Assembly: GCF_013041615.1 (NCBI RefSeq)
Contig: NZ_JABEPQ010000004.1
Location: 62,001-126,000, forward strand
DNA length: 64,000 nucleotides
Origin: Knoellia koreensis
GTDB taxonomy: Bacteria; Actinomycetota; Actinomycetes; Actinomycetales; Dermatophilaceae
Direction: 5' to 3'
Below the pieces are notes generated by a model. The model was given only the letters and a program-made list of their open reading frames with translations, made no database searches and had not been told where the DNA came from. How positions within the stretch are numbered: position 1 is the stretch's first letter; each line of letters begins with the position of its first letter. Below are positions 29,808 through 38,116 of the stretch, in pieces. Position numbers and translations under genes: made by a program.

Positions 29808-31330
29808 ATGGCCATCGCAGCAGCGCTCCCGACGACGCCACAGTCGACGTCGCAGCGGCTGCTGCCTGCCGCGGGGATCCGGTCGGTGCACGAGGTGCTC
29901 GACCGGCTCGACGCAGGTCCGCTGGATGCGCCGGGTGGGGTGTCGCCCAAGCTGGCGGCGCGGCTGCTGGGCGAGCTGGACCGGGCAGTGGGACGGCTGC
30001 AGGGGCTGCGGTTGTCGGTCGTGGCAGCTGCCGACCGGGCGCAGGCGGGTGCGCCCGACGGGTTCAGTGGTACCGGCGCCTGGCTGGCGGCGACCACCCA
30101 CACAGACTCCGGCCAGGCGGCACGGGAAGTCACCTTGGCGTCCGACCTGTCCGATGGCGGGTTGGACGTCACCCGTGACGCGGTGACAGCCGGCCATGTG
30201 TCACAGGACAAGGCGGGCATCATCGCCCACGCGATCAAGCAGCTGCCCACGGGTCTCAGCCCGGCATCGAGGCAAAAGGCCGAAGCCGAACTGGTACAGG
30301 TCGCCAGGTCCGCCGACCAGCGAGTGCTGCGCAAGGCGGGACGGCAGGTCCTGCGGCTGGCGCAGGACGAGGTCGACGAGCGGGCTGCGCGCGACCACGA
30401 GGCGACGGTGCTCGGCCAGGAGGAGCGGTCGGCGTACGCACGGTGCGGTTCACGATGTTCGACCACGGCGACGGCACGACGAGCGGTTCGTTCACGCTGC
30501 CGACACCGACGGCCGCGATTCTCGCGCACGCAGTGCAGCAGATGGCCTCACCCCGGAGGCGCACGCAACGCGTCGGCGACGGGTCACCCGCAGTCTCAGC
30601 CGTGCGTGGCACGGTGGGCGCGGGCACGATCGGCACGGGCACGGTAGGCGCGGGCACGGTAGGCACGGAAACCGCCCCCGCTGGTGGGGCGCCATGCGCG
30701 ATCGTGGCCCCGGGCGAAGTGGTGGACGACAGTCGGGGTCGCGACGGGTCGCCTTTGAATCGGGATGACCTGGATGGGTTGGTGTCGCTGCCTCGAGGTG
30801 GCGACTGGGCGCGTCGGCACGGGAAGGCGCTGGCGGAGCTGGTCGAGCACCTGCCGACGGACCACCTGCACGGCAAGGTTGCCGCCACCGTCGTGGTCAC
30901 GATCGACCGTGACGACCTGTTCCGCGACCTCGGGGTGGCTCACCAGGACACCGGAGAGGACCTCACCGCAGGCGAGGCGCGGCGGCTGGCCTGCAACGCT
31001 GGGGTCCTTCCCGTGGTGCTGGCCGGCGCGTCCCTGCCACTGGACCTCGGGCGGCAGGCCAGGTTCTTCACCGAGCACCAGCGGGTCGCGGTCGCCACCC
31101 GTTACGACACCTGCGCTGCCCACGGGTGCGACCGGCCCGCCGCGTGGAGCGAGCTTCATCACGAGGACCCCTGGGCCACGGGAGGACGCAGCGACCTCGA
31201 CCGATGCGTGCCGCTGTGCGGGTTCCACCATCGCCGGGTCCACGACCCCACCTACGAAGCCACGATCACCACCGACGCCCACGGCATCAAGACCGTGAGG
31301 TTGCGGCAACGAGAAGGACCGCCGGGATGA
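29808..31330 (+). pseudogene. DUF222 / HNH endonuclease (13E12 family), frameshifted
   Basis: The first frame (from ATG 29808) encodes the DUF222 domain (RLLGELDRAVGRLQGLRLSV, TGAWLAATTHTDSGQAARE) and stays in register up to GQEERSAYAR near 30440. The expected continuation RFTMFDHGDGTTSGSF lies in another frame and runs to 31330. It ends with an HNH nuclease motif: CAAHGCDRPAAW, SELHHEDPW, LCGFHHRRVHD. One base seems to be missing near 30435-30443. Joined, it would be about 507 residues, normal for the family. Either the gene is newly broken or the base call is wrong. Confidence 0.85.
30611..30668 (+). repeat. 15-base tandem repeat in the DUF222/HNH gene
   Basis: Nearly four copies of a 15-base unit (ACGGTGGGCGCGGGC and close variants) encode TVGAG/TIGTG/TVGAG/TVGTE in the linker between DUF222 and HNH parts. 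Copy number could vary by slippage. Confidence 0.8.
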
Positions 31331-31500
31331 CCAGGGGGGCCTCCGCCCGGGGGGCGGGAGGGCGCTTGGGTGGTTTCGGGTGACCTTGGGTGGATGCTGC
31401 GCCACCTGTTTGACGGATCCGGCGGGCGGGCGGCGCGCGTAGCGTCGAATGCTGCAGAGGGGCCACCTGTACGACGAGCCTGTACGAGAAGGAGACCGTC

Positions 31501-31749
31501 ATGGCCCAGTTCATGGACGTGCACACGAGCATGCAAGGCGTCACGCCGGAGGCGTTGCTCGAGGCGCATCGCGCCGACCTCGAGATCCAGGGCGAGGAGG
31601 GTGTGGACTTCCAGCAGGCGTGGGGCGACCCGGTGACCGGCCACGTGTTCTGCCTGTCGGAGGGTCCGAGCGCCGAGGCTGTCCAGCGGATCCACGAACG
31701 CGCCGGGCACCCCTACGACGAGATCCACGAGATCACCGTCACCGCCTGA
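31501..31749 (+). CDS. SCO4226-like (DUF4242) small protein, possible nickel binder
   Basis: The 82-residue protein matches the SCO4226/DUF4242 group, a small ferredoxin-like fold. It has MDVHTSMQGVTPEALLEAHR, VDFQQAWGDPVTGHVFCLSEG and RIHERAGHPYDEIHEI. The Streptomyces member was reported to bind nickel; the His residues of DVH and the C-terminal HEI are candidates here, though whether they bind metal is not established. AAGGAG lies before the ATG. It stands alone between the HNH gene and korA. Confidence 0.8.
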   Translation: MAQFMDVHTSMQGVTPEALLEAHRADLEIQGEEGVDFQQAWGDPVTGHVFCLSEGPSAEAVQRIHERAGHPYDEIHEITVTA

Positions 31750-31780
31750 CCCGCGCAGCGGAGGCGCGCTGCGCAGCGGG
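31750..31780 (+). terminator. Possible terminator after the SCO4226-like gene
   Basis: GC-rich inverted sequence directly after the stop, including the 12-base palindrome CGCTGCGCAGCG (31768-31779) and flanking CCCGC/GCGGG. No T-tract follows, so support is modest. Confidence 0.4.
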
Positions 31781-31892
31781 GACCTGAGGCGCGGACCACG
31801 GTGTCCGATGGATGGGTGGTCGCCTGTTCCCTGCCACACCCGGCATACCATGGAAGAACGCCCGCGCGAGCGGGACCTGACATGGAGAACAG

Positions 31893-33812
31893 GTGGCGGG
31901 AACGCAGATGAGCAGCAAGTCCGTCCAGCAGCTCGATCGAGTGGTGATCCGGTTCGCTGGAGACTCGGGCGACGGGATGCAGCTGACGGGAGACCGGTTC
32001 ACGAGCGAGACGGCAGCGCTCGGCAACGACCTGTCGACGCTGCCCAACTTCCCGGCCGAGATCCGCGCTCCGCAGGGCACGCTCCCCGGCGTGAGCAGCT
32101 TCCAGCTGCACTTCGCCGACCACGACGTCCTCACGCCGGGCGACGCCCCCGACGTGCTCGTCGCCATGAACCCGGCCGCACTCAAGGCCAACCTCGGTGA
32201 CCTGCCGCGTGGCGCGACGATCATCGCCAACACCGACGAGTTCACCAAGCGCAACCTCGGCAAGGTCGGCTACGACGCCAACCCGCTCGAGGACGGCAGC
32301 CTCGAGTCGTGGCACGTCCACCCGGTCGCGCTGACCAGCATCACCGTCGAGGCGCTCGCCGAGTTCGACACCCTGTCCCGCAAGGACAAGGAGCGCGCCA
32401 AGAACATGTTCGCGCTCGGGCTGCTGTCGTGGATGTACCACCGGCCCACGAACGGCACCGAGTCGTTCCTGCGCAAGAAGTTCGGCAGCAAGCCCGACAT
32501 CCTCGCCGCCAACCTCGCCGCCCTCACGGCGGGCCTCAACTACGGCGAGACCACCGAGGACTTCGCCGTCTCCTACGAGATCGCACCCGCGAAGATGGCG
32601 CCGGGCACCTACCGGAACATCACCGGCAACCTCGCCCTCGCGATCGGGCTCACCACGGCCGCGCACCGCGCCGGCATACCGCTCGTGCTCGGGTCCTACC
32701 CGATCACGCCCGCCTCCGACATCCTGCACACCCTGAGCGGGTTCAAGCGTTACGGCGTGACGACGATGCAGTGCGAGGACGAGATCGCCGGTGTCGGCGC
32801 CGCTCTCGGGGCGAGCTTCGGCGGCGCCATCGGCGTCACCACCACCAGCGGCCCCGGTGTCGCGCTCAAGTCCGAGACGATCGGCCTCGGCGTCAGCCTC
32901 GAGCTCCCGCTCGTCATCGTCGACGTGCAGCGCGGTGGCCCGTCGACCGGGCTGCCCACCAAGACCGAGCAGTCCGACCTGCTCCAGGCGATGTTCGGCC
33001 GCAACGGCGAGTCACCCGTGCCGATCGTCGCCCCGCGCTCCCCCGCCGACTGCTTCGACGCCGCGCTGGAGGCGGTGCGGATCGCCACGACCTACCGCAC
33101 CCCGGTGTTCATCCTCTCCGACGGCTACCTCGCCAACGGCTCCGAGCCGTGGGCCGTGCCGAAGGTGGCCGAACTCCCTGCAATGACAGTGGAGTTCGCC
33201 ACCGAGCCCAACGACACCGACGCCGATGGCAAGCCGGTCTTCCACCCGTTCAAGCGGGACGAGAAGACCCTCGCCCGCCCGTGGGCGGTGCCGGGCACGA
33301 GCGGTCTCGAGCACCGCGTCGGCGGCATCGAGAAGGCCAACATCACCGGCAACATCTCCTACGACCCCGACAACCACGACCTGATGACGCGGCTGCGCGC
33401 CGGCAAGGTCGAGCGGATCGCCGAGTCGATTGGTGACCTCGAGGTCGACGACCCGAGCGGTGAGGCCAACGTCCTCGTCCTCGGCTGGGGATCGACCTAC
33501 GGCCCGATCGCGGCGGCCGTCCGCAGCGTGCGCAACAGCGGAGCCAAGGTCGCCCAGGCGCACCTGCGCCACCTCAACCCGTTCCCCGCCAACACCGGCG
33601 AGGTGCTGCGCCGCTACGACCGCGTGCTCGTGCCCGAGATGAACATGGGGCAGCTCGCGCTGCTGTTGCGCGCCAAGTACCTCGTCGACGTCCACTCGTT
33701 CACCCAGGTGCGCGGGCTGCCGTTCACGACCGTCGAGCTCGCCGACGCGATCGTGTCGTTACTCGAGGACGACGCCGCCACCGACCCCACCAGTGAAGAG
33801 GTCCGAGCATGA
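31893..33812 (+). CDS. korA: 2-oxoglutarate:ferredoxin oxidoreductase subunit alpha
   Basis: The 639-residue protein joins an N-terminal gamma domain (about 15-195: VVIRFAGDSGDGMQLTGDRF) to the alpha part. The alpha part has YPITPASDILHTLSGFKRYG, the substrate-binding region EDEIAGVGAALGASFGGAIG, and VDVQRGGPSTGLPTKTEQSD. With KorB it oxidises 2-oxoglutarate to succinyl-CoA and reduces ferredoxin, giving an anaplerotic or low-oxygen TCA route in actinobacteria. GTG at 31893 follows GGAGA; an ATG 15 bases later is possible. It overlaps korB by ATGA. Confidence 0.95.
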   Translation: MAGTQMSSKSVQQLDRVVIRFAGDSGDGMQLTGDRFTSETAALGNDLSTLPNFPAEIRAPQGTLPGVSSFQLHFADHDVLTPGDAPDVLVAMNPAALKANLGDLPRGATIIANTDEFTKRNLGKVGYDANPLEDGSLESWHVHPVALTSITVEALAEFDTLSRKDKERAKNMFALGLLSWMYHRPTNGTESFLRKKFGSKPDILAANLAALTAGLNYGETTEDFAVSYEIAPAKMAPGTYRNITGNLALAIGLTTAAHRAGIPLVLGSYPITPASDILHTLSGFKRYGVTTMQCEDEIAGVGAALGASFGGAIGVTTTSGPGVALKSETIGLGVSLELPLVIVDVQRGGPSTGLPTKTEQSDLLQAMFGRNGESPVPIVAPRSPADCFDAALEAVRIATTYRTPVFILSDGYLANGSEPWAVPKVAELPAMTVEFATEPNDTDADGKPVFHPFKRDEKTLARPWAVPGTSGLEHRVGGIEKANITGNISYDPDNHDLMTRLRAGKVERIAESIGDLEVDDPSGEANVLVLGWGSTYGPIAAAVRSVRNSGAKVAQAHLRHLNPFPANTGEVLRRYDRVLVPEMNMGQLALLLRAKYLVDVHSFTQVRGLPFTTVELADAIVSLLEDDAATDPTSEEVRA

Positions 33813-34906
33813 GCACAGACCTGGGTATGCCGGGTACGTCGCCTACCGCGGGCACGGCCGGTGTGCCGCGCCTCGCCGAGGACGCACCGAAGCAGACCAA
33901 GAAGGAGTTCACCTCCGACCAGGAGGTCCGCTGGTGCCCCGGCTGTGGCGACTACGCGATCCTGGCCGCCGTCCAGGGGTTCCTGCCCGACCTCGGGCTC
34001 AAGCGCGAGAACATCGTCTTCGTCTCGGGCATCGGGTGCTCATCGCGGTTCCCCTACTACCTCGACACTTACGGCATGCACTCGATCCACGGGCGTGCGC
34101 CGGCCATCGCGACCGGCCTCGCGACGAGCCGTGGCGACCTGTCGGTGTGGGTCGTGACCGGCGACGGCGACGCGCTGTCGATCGGCGGCAACCACCTGAT
34201 CCACGCGCTGCGCCGCAACGTCAACCTCACGATCCTGTTGTTCAACAACCAGATCTACGGCCTCACCAAGGGCCAGTACTCGCCCACGTCGGAGGTCGGC
34301 AAGATCGCCAAGTCGACGCCGATGGGTTCGGTCGACCACCCGTTCAACCCGGTGTCGCTCGCACTGGGCGCCGAGGGCACGTTCGTGGCGCGCACCATGG
34401 ACTCCGACCGCAAGCACCTCACCGAGGTGCTGCGCCAGGCCGCCGAGCACCGCGGAACCTCACTCGTGGAGATCTACCAGAACTGCCCGATCTTCAACGA
34501 CGGCGCGTTCGACCTCATCAAGGACCGCACCCAGCAGGAGGCACGCATCGTGCACCTCGTCGACGGCGAGCCGGTGGCCGTCGGACCGGAGGGCGACCGG
34601 AAGGTCCTGGTGCGCACCGACGGTGGCGGCATGGAGTTCGTGCCCGAGTCCGAGGTCGGCGAGCGTGAGGTCGTCGTCCACGACGTCGCCGCACCCGAGC
34701 CGACGCAGGCGTTCGCGCTCTCCCGGCTGGACACCCCGGAGATGACGCACGTGCCGATGGGCATCTTCCGCAACGTCGACCGACCCACCTACGACGACCA
34801 GGTGCGCCACCAGGTCGAGGCCGCCGTCGGCACCGCCGGTGGCCCGCCCACCGACAGCGACCTCGACGAGCTGATCCGCGGCCGCGACACCTGGACTGTT
34901 GCCTGA
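33809..34906 (+). CDS. korB: 2-oxoglutarate:ferredoxin oxidoreductase subunit beta
   Basis: The 365-residue subunit binds thiamine diphosphate and a 4Fe-4S cluster. EVRWCPGCGDYAIL and GIGCSSRFPYYLDTYG hold cluster cysteines. GDGDALSIGGNHLIHALRRN and LFNNQIYGLTKGQYSPTS form the ThDP-magnesium site. It pairs with korA (four-base overlap). The reduced ferredoxin it yields could feed the nearby complex I form that lacks the NADH module. Confidence 0.96.
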   Translation: MSTDLGMPGTSPTAGTAGVPRLAEDAPKQTKKEFTSDQEVRWCPGCGDYAILAAVQGFLPDLGLKRENIVFVSGIGCSSRFPYYLDTYGMHSIHGRAPAIATGLATSRGDLSVWVVTGDGDALSIGGNHLIHALRRNVNLTILLFNNQIYGLTKGQYSPTSEVGKIAKSTPMGSVDHPFNPVSLALGAEGTFVARTMDSDRKHLTEVLRQAAEHRGTSLVEIYQNCPIFNDGAFDLIKDRTQQEARIVHLVDGEPVAVGPEGDRKVLVRTDGGGMEFVPESEVGEREVVVHDVAAPEPTQAFALSRLDTPEMTHVPMGIFRNVDRPTYDDQVRHQVEAAVGTAGGPPTDSDLDELIRGRDTWTVA

Positions 34907-35948
34907 GGCGCCGGCCGCGGGGAAGGCGGGCGCGGCTGGCGCGGGCGCGACCGGCCTGACCGCGGCAGGCGACGGGAGTGACGCGCGTCGCGGCGCGGCA
35001 TACGGATTTCTCGCGTATGCCGTGTGGGGCGCCTTCCCCCTGTACTTCCACGCGCTCAAGCCGGCCGGGGCGTGGGAGATCCTCAGCCACCGGATCCTGT
35101 GGACGCTGGTCCTGTGCGCGCTGGTGCTGCTCGTGCGGCGCGACCTCGCCTGGGCGGCGCAGCTGTGGCGCCGCCCGCGGCTCGGTCTGGGGGTGGTCGC
35201 CGCCGCGCTGCTGATCGCCCTGAACTGGGTGGTCTACGTGCAGGCGGTCATCACGGGACACACGACCGAGGCGGCGCTCGGCTACTTCCTCAACCCGATC
35301 GTGACGGTCTTCCTCGGGGTCGTGGTGCTGCGGGAGCGGCTGCGGCTGCTGCAGTGGGTCGCGGTCGGGATCGGCGCGGTGGCGGGGCTCTACCTGTCGT
35401 TCGCCGCAGGGTCGGTACCGGTCATCGCGCTCACGCTGGCCGCGACCTTCGGCTCGTACGGACTGGTCAAGAAGAAGGTCGGGGCGAGCCTGCAGGCCAT
35501 GCAGTCGCTCGCTGCGGAGACGGCAGTCCTCGCGCCAATTGCGTTGGCGCTGTTGGTGATCCTGACGGCCCGTGGGGAGACGACCTTCACGACGGATGGC
35601 GGCTGGCACACGAGCCTGCTCGTGCTGTCGGGCGCCGCGACGGCCCTGCCGCTCCTGCTGTTCGCGGCCGCTGCCCGGCGCGTCCCGCTCGTCACGATCG
35701 GGCTGCTCCAGTTCGTCACGCCGGTCCTGCAGCTGCTGTGCGGCGTGCTGCTGCTCGGCGAGCACATGTCGCCGCAGCGGTGGGTCGGGTTCGCGATCGT
35801 GTGGGTCGCCCTCGCCGTGCTGACCGTCGACTCGCTGCGCCAGCGGGCCAGCCGGTCGGCCCGGCTGCGCCCCGGGCGGGGCGACCCGACAGGCTCAGCC
35901 GCGGCCGACGGCTCCGTCTCGATTAACGACACAGCCGACTTGCGTTAA
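34899..35948 (+). CDS. rarD: RarD-type EamA-family permease
   Basis: The 349-residue protein has about ten membrane helices and belongs to the RarD branch of the drug/metabolite transporter superfamily. It has LSHRILWTLVLCALVLL, NWVVYVQAVITGHTTEAALG, and FLNPIVTVFLGVVVLRERL, a very typical RarD segment. Substrate is unknown. TTG at 34899 gives an eight-base overlap with korB; no in-frame ATG occurs before the first helix. A divergent copy pair of the 8-mer (34996-35003, 35015-35022) falls within its first helix. Confidence 0.88.
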   Translation: MPEAPAAGKAGAAGAGATGLTAAGDGSDARRGAAYGFLAYAVWGAFPLYFHALKPAGAWEILSHRILWTLVLCALVLLVRRDLAWAAQLWRRPRLGLGVVAAALLIALNWVVYVQAVITGHTTEAALGYFLNPIVTVFLGVVVLRERLRLLQWVAVGIGAVAGLYLSFAAGSVPVIALTLAATFGSYGLVKKKVGASLQAMQSLAAETAVLAPIALALLVILTARGETTFTTDGGWHTSLLVLSGAATALPLLLFAAAARRVPLVTIGLLQFVTPVLQLLCGVLLLGEHMSPQRWVGFAIVWVALAVLTVDSLRQRASRSARLRPGRGDPTGSAAADGSVSINDTADLR

Positions 35949-35950
35949 TC
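35921..35950. repeat. AT-rich inverted repeat at the end of the RarD-type gene
   Basis: GATTAACG (35921-35928) and CGTTAATC (35943-35950) form a perfect 8-base-pair inverted repeat around a 14-base centre. It covers the rarD stop and lies just before the iron box. It may be a weak terminator or a second operator of the iron operon. Confidence 0.45.
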
Positions 35951-35958
35951 ACCGGCAG

Positions 35959-35977
35959 TAAGGTTAGGCTTCCCTAA
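35959..35977 (+). promoter_or_regulatory. IdeR/DtxR iron box
   Basis: TAAGGTTAGGCTTCCCTAA matches the actinobacterial iron box TTAGGTTAGGCTAACCTAA at 16 of 19 positions. It ends one base before the ATG of the siderophore-binding lipoprotein, with no room for a ribosome site, so the mRNA is probably leaderless. Iron-bound IdeR would repress the whole operon. Confidence 0.85.
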
Positions 35978-35978
35978 T

Positions 35979-37034
35979 ATGAAGCCTTCTCGACTCCTCG
36001 CCACCGCCGCCGCGACGGTGGCCGCCCTGTCCCTCGCCCTCGCCGGGTGCAGCACCGGCAGCACCACCGGCTCCCGCGCCCGCACCGGCGGAGGTGACGC
36101 GGCAGCGGCCGCCGACAACGCGGCATACCCCGTCACCATCAAGCACGTCTATGGCGAGACGACGATCGAGAAGGCACCCACGCGGGTCGCCACGCTCGGC
36201 TGGTCGGACCAGGACGTCGTGCTCTCGCTCGGGGTCGTGCCGGTCGCGTCGACCAAGATCACCTACGGCGGCAATGCGGCCGGCTCGACGCAGTGGTTCG
36301 ACGCGAAGCTCAAGGAGCTCGGCGGGAAGCAGCCCGCGCGCTACAGCGACGCCGACGGCATCCCGGTCGAGGAGGTCGCCAAGGCGACGCCCGACCTGAT
36401 CGTCGCGACCAACTCCGGCATCACCAAGGACGAGTACGCCAAGCTCTCGAAGATCGCCCCCACCATCGCCTACCCCGGTGACGCCTGGGGCACCTCGTGG
36501 CAGACCTCGCTCGACCTGATCGGCAAGGCCTTGGGCCGCAGCACCGAGGCCGCGAAGGTCAAGGCCGAGACCGAGGCCGTGCTGAAGAAGGCACAGGCCG
36601 ACAACCCGCAGATCGTCGGCAAGACCGTCATCTTCGGCATGCTCAGCGCCACCGACACCTCGCAGGTGCAGTTCTACACGCCGCTGGACAACCGGCCGCG
36701 CGTCCTGACCGACCTGGGCATGAAGACCGCACCAGTGGTCGAGGAGCTGAGCAAGGGCACCAAGGACTTCTCCAAGAGCATCTCCGCCGAGCAGGCGTCG
36801 ACCCTGAAGTCGGACGTGTTCATCACGTACACCGAGAAGCCGGGCGAGATGCGCAAGTTCCTGACCGACCCGCTGCTGAAGCAGATCCCGGCGTTCAAGA
36901 CCGGTGGGTACGTCGAGGCCGCGAATCCCGTTGACGTGACTGGGATGTCGTCCCCCTCCCCGCTGTCGCTGCCGTACGTCGTAGACAAGTTCGTGCCGTC
37001 GATCGCCCAAGCCGTCGACCGCGCCGACGGCTGA
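35979..37034 (+). CDS. Iron-siderophore ABC transporter substrate-binding lipoprotein
   Basis: The 351-residue protein has a lipoprotein signal (MKPSRLLATAAATVAALSLA, then LAGC) and the FepB/FecB fold: TRVATLGWSDQDVVLSLGV, ATPDLIVATNSGITKDEYAKL, and FMVxx-type middle region VIFGMLSATDTSQVQFY. It should bind a ferric siderophore outside the cell and pass it to the two permeases downstream. It is first in an operon with two permeases, an ATPase and a siderophore-interacting reductase. The IdeR box immediately upstream indicates iron repression. Confidence 0.93.
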   Translation: MKPSRLLATAAATVAALSLALAGCSTGSTTGSRARTGGGDAAAAADNAAYPVTIKHVYGETTIEKAPTRVATLGWSDQDVVLSLGVVPVASTKITYGGNAAGSTQWFDAKLKELGGKQPARYSDADGIPVEEVAKATPDLIVATNSGITKDEYAKLSKIAPTIAYPGDAWGTSWQTSLDLIGKALGRSTEAAKVKAETEAVLKKAQADNPQIVGKTVIFGMLSATDTSQVQFYTPLDNRPRVLTDLGMKTAPVVEELSKGTKDFSKSISAEQASTLKSDVFITYTEKPGEMRKFLTDPLLKQIPAFKTGGYVEAANPVDVTGMSSPSPLSLPYVVDKFVPSIAQAVDRADG

Positions 37035-37085
37035 CCGCGCCGACTGCTGACCGCGCCGACTGCTGACCGCCCCGACTGCTGACCG
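37029..37085 (+). repeat. 16-base tandem repeat between lipoprotein and permease genes
   Basis: Three full units of GCTGACCGCGCCGACT (the third with one change) plus a partial fourth. The stop codon of the lipoprotein gene lies in the first unit. Such repeats can slip; here changes in number would only alter the spacing to the permease gene. Confidence 0.9.
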
Positions 37086-37105
37086 CAAGGAACGCCACCG
37101 GCCTC

Positions 37106-38116
37106 ATGACGCTGACAAACCGCACGACCCGACCGGCCCTGGCCGTGACCATCGCCCTGGCGGTGCTCGCGGCCGGGGTCGTCGCGTCGCTGCACGTGGG
37201 GTCGCGGATGCTGTCCCCCGAGGTCGTCTGGGCGGCCCTCACCGACCCGCGGGCGGATGACGCCGACCACGCCGTCGTGACCGCACGCGTGGCGCGGACC
37301 GTGCTCGCACTCCTGGCCGGTGGGGCACTGGGGTTGGCGGGCGCCGCCATGCAGGGGCTCACCCGCAACCCGCTCGGTGATCCCGGCATCCTCGGCATCA
37401 ACGCGGGGGCGGCGCTCGGCATGGTCACCGCCGTCGCGCTGCTGGGGGTGACTTCGCTGCCGGTGCAGATCTGGTTCGCGCTGGCGGGTGCGGCCGTTGC
37501 CGGCGTGCTGGTGCACGCCATCGCCGGTCTGGGCCGTGACGGCGCCACCCCGATCAAGCTCGCCGTCGCCGGGGCGGCGGCCACCGCCGGCTTCACCAGC
37601 TGGACCTCGGCACTGCTGATCACCGACCTCCAGACGCTCGAGACGTTCCGGTTCTGGCAGGTTGGCACGGTCGGCGGACGCGGCGTCGAGGTGGTCGGCC
37701 CCGTCCTCCCGTTCCTTCTCACCGGCGCCGTGCTCGCGCTCACGGGGGCGCGCCTGCTCGACGTGCTCGCCCTCGGCGACGACCTCGCCCGGGGACTGGG
37801 ACGGCGGGCCGGGCTCGACCGCCTGGTCGTCGGGCTGTCGGTCATCCTGCTGGCCGGTGCGGCGACAGCGCTGGCCGGACCGATCGCCTTCGTGGGCCTG
37901 GTTGCACCCCACGCTGCGCGAATCCTGTTGGGCCCCAGCTACTTTCGGATCCTCCCGATGAGTGTCGTGATCGGCGCGGCACTCGTCACCTGGGCCGATG
38001 TCGTCGGCCGCGTCATCCTCCCGCCGACCGAGGTGCAGGTGGGCATCATGACCGCGGTCATCGGCGTGCCCGTGTTCTTCGCACTCGTGCGCCGCGGACG
38101 GATGGGGTCGCTGTGA
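37106..38116 (+). CDS. Iron-siderophore ABC transporter permease 1 (FecCD family)
   Basis: The 336-residue protein has about ten membrane helices and FecCD/BtuC signatures: GLTRNPLGDPGILGINAGAA, LAGPIAFVGLVAPHAAR (the loop that contacts the ATPase) and the C-terminal LPPTEVQVGIMTAVIGVPVF. It forms a heterodimer with the next gene product. GTGA overlap with the second permease couples their translation. Confidence 0.94.
   Translation: MTLTNRTTRPALAVTIALAVLAAGVVASLHVGSRMLSPEVVWAALTDPRADDADHAVVTARVARTVLALLAGGALGLAGAAMQGLTRNPLGDPGILGINAGAALGMVTAVALLGVTSLPVQIWFALAGAAVAGVLVHAIAGLGRDGATPIKLAVAGAAATAGFTSWTSALLITDLQTLETFRFWQVGTVGGRGVEVVGPVLPFLLTGAVLALTGARLLDVLALGDDLARGLGRRAGLDRLVVGLSVILLAGAATALAGPIAFVGLVAPHAARILLGPSYFRILPMSVVIGAALVTWADVVGRVILPPTEVQVGIMTAVIGVPVFFALVRRGRMGSL

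Noticed and set aside
30611..30668. A CRISPR-like array
   Set aside because: The repeat is a 15-base in-frame tandem without spacers, inside a coding linker.
29808..31330. An insertion sequence or group I/II intron because of the HNH motif
   Set aside because: No terminal inverted repeats, target duplication or intron structure was seen. The DUF222 half identifies the 13E12 family.
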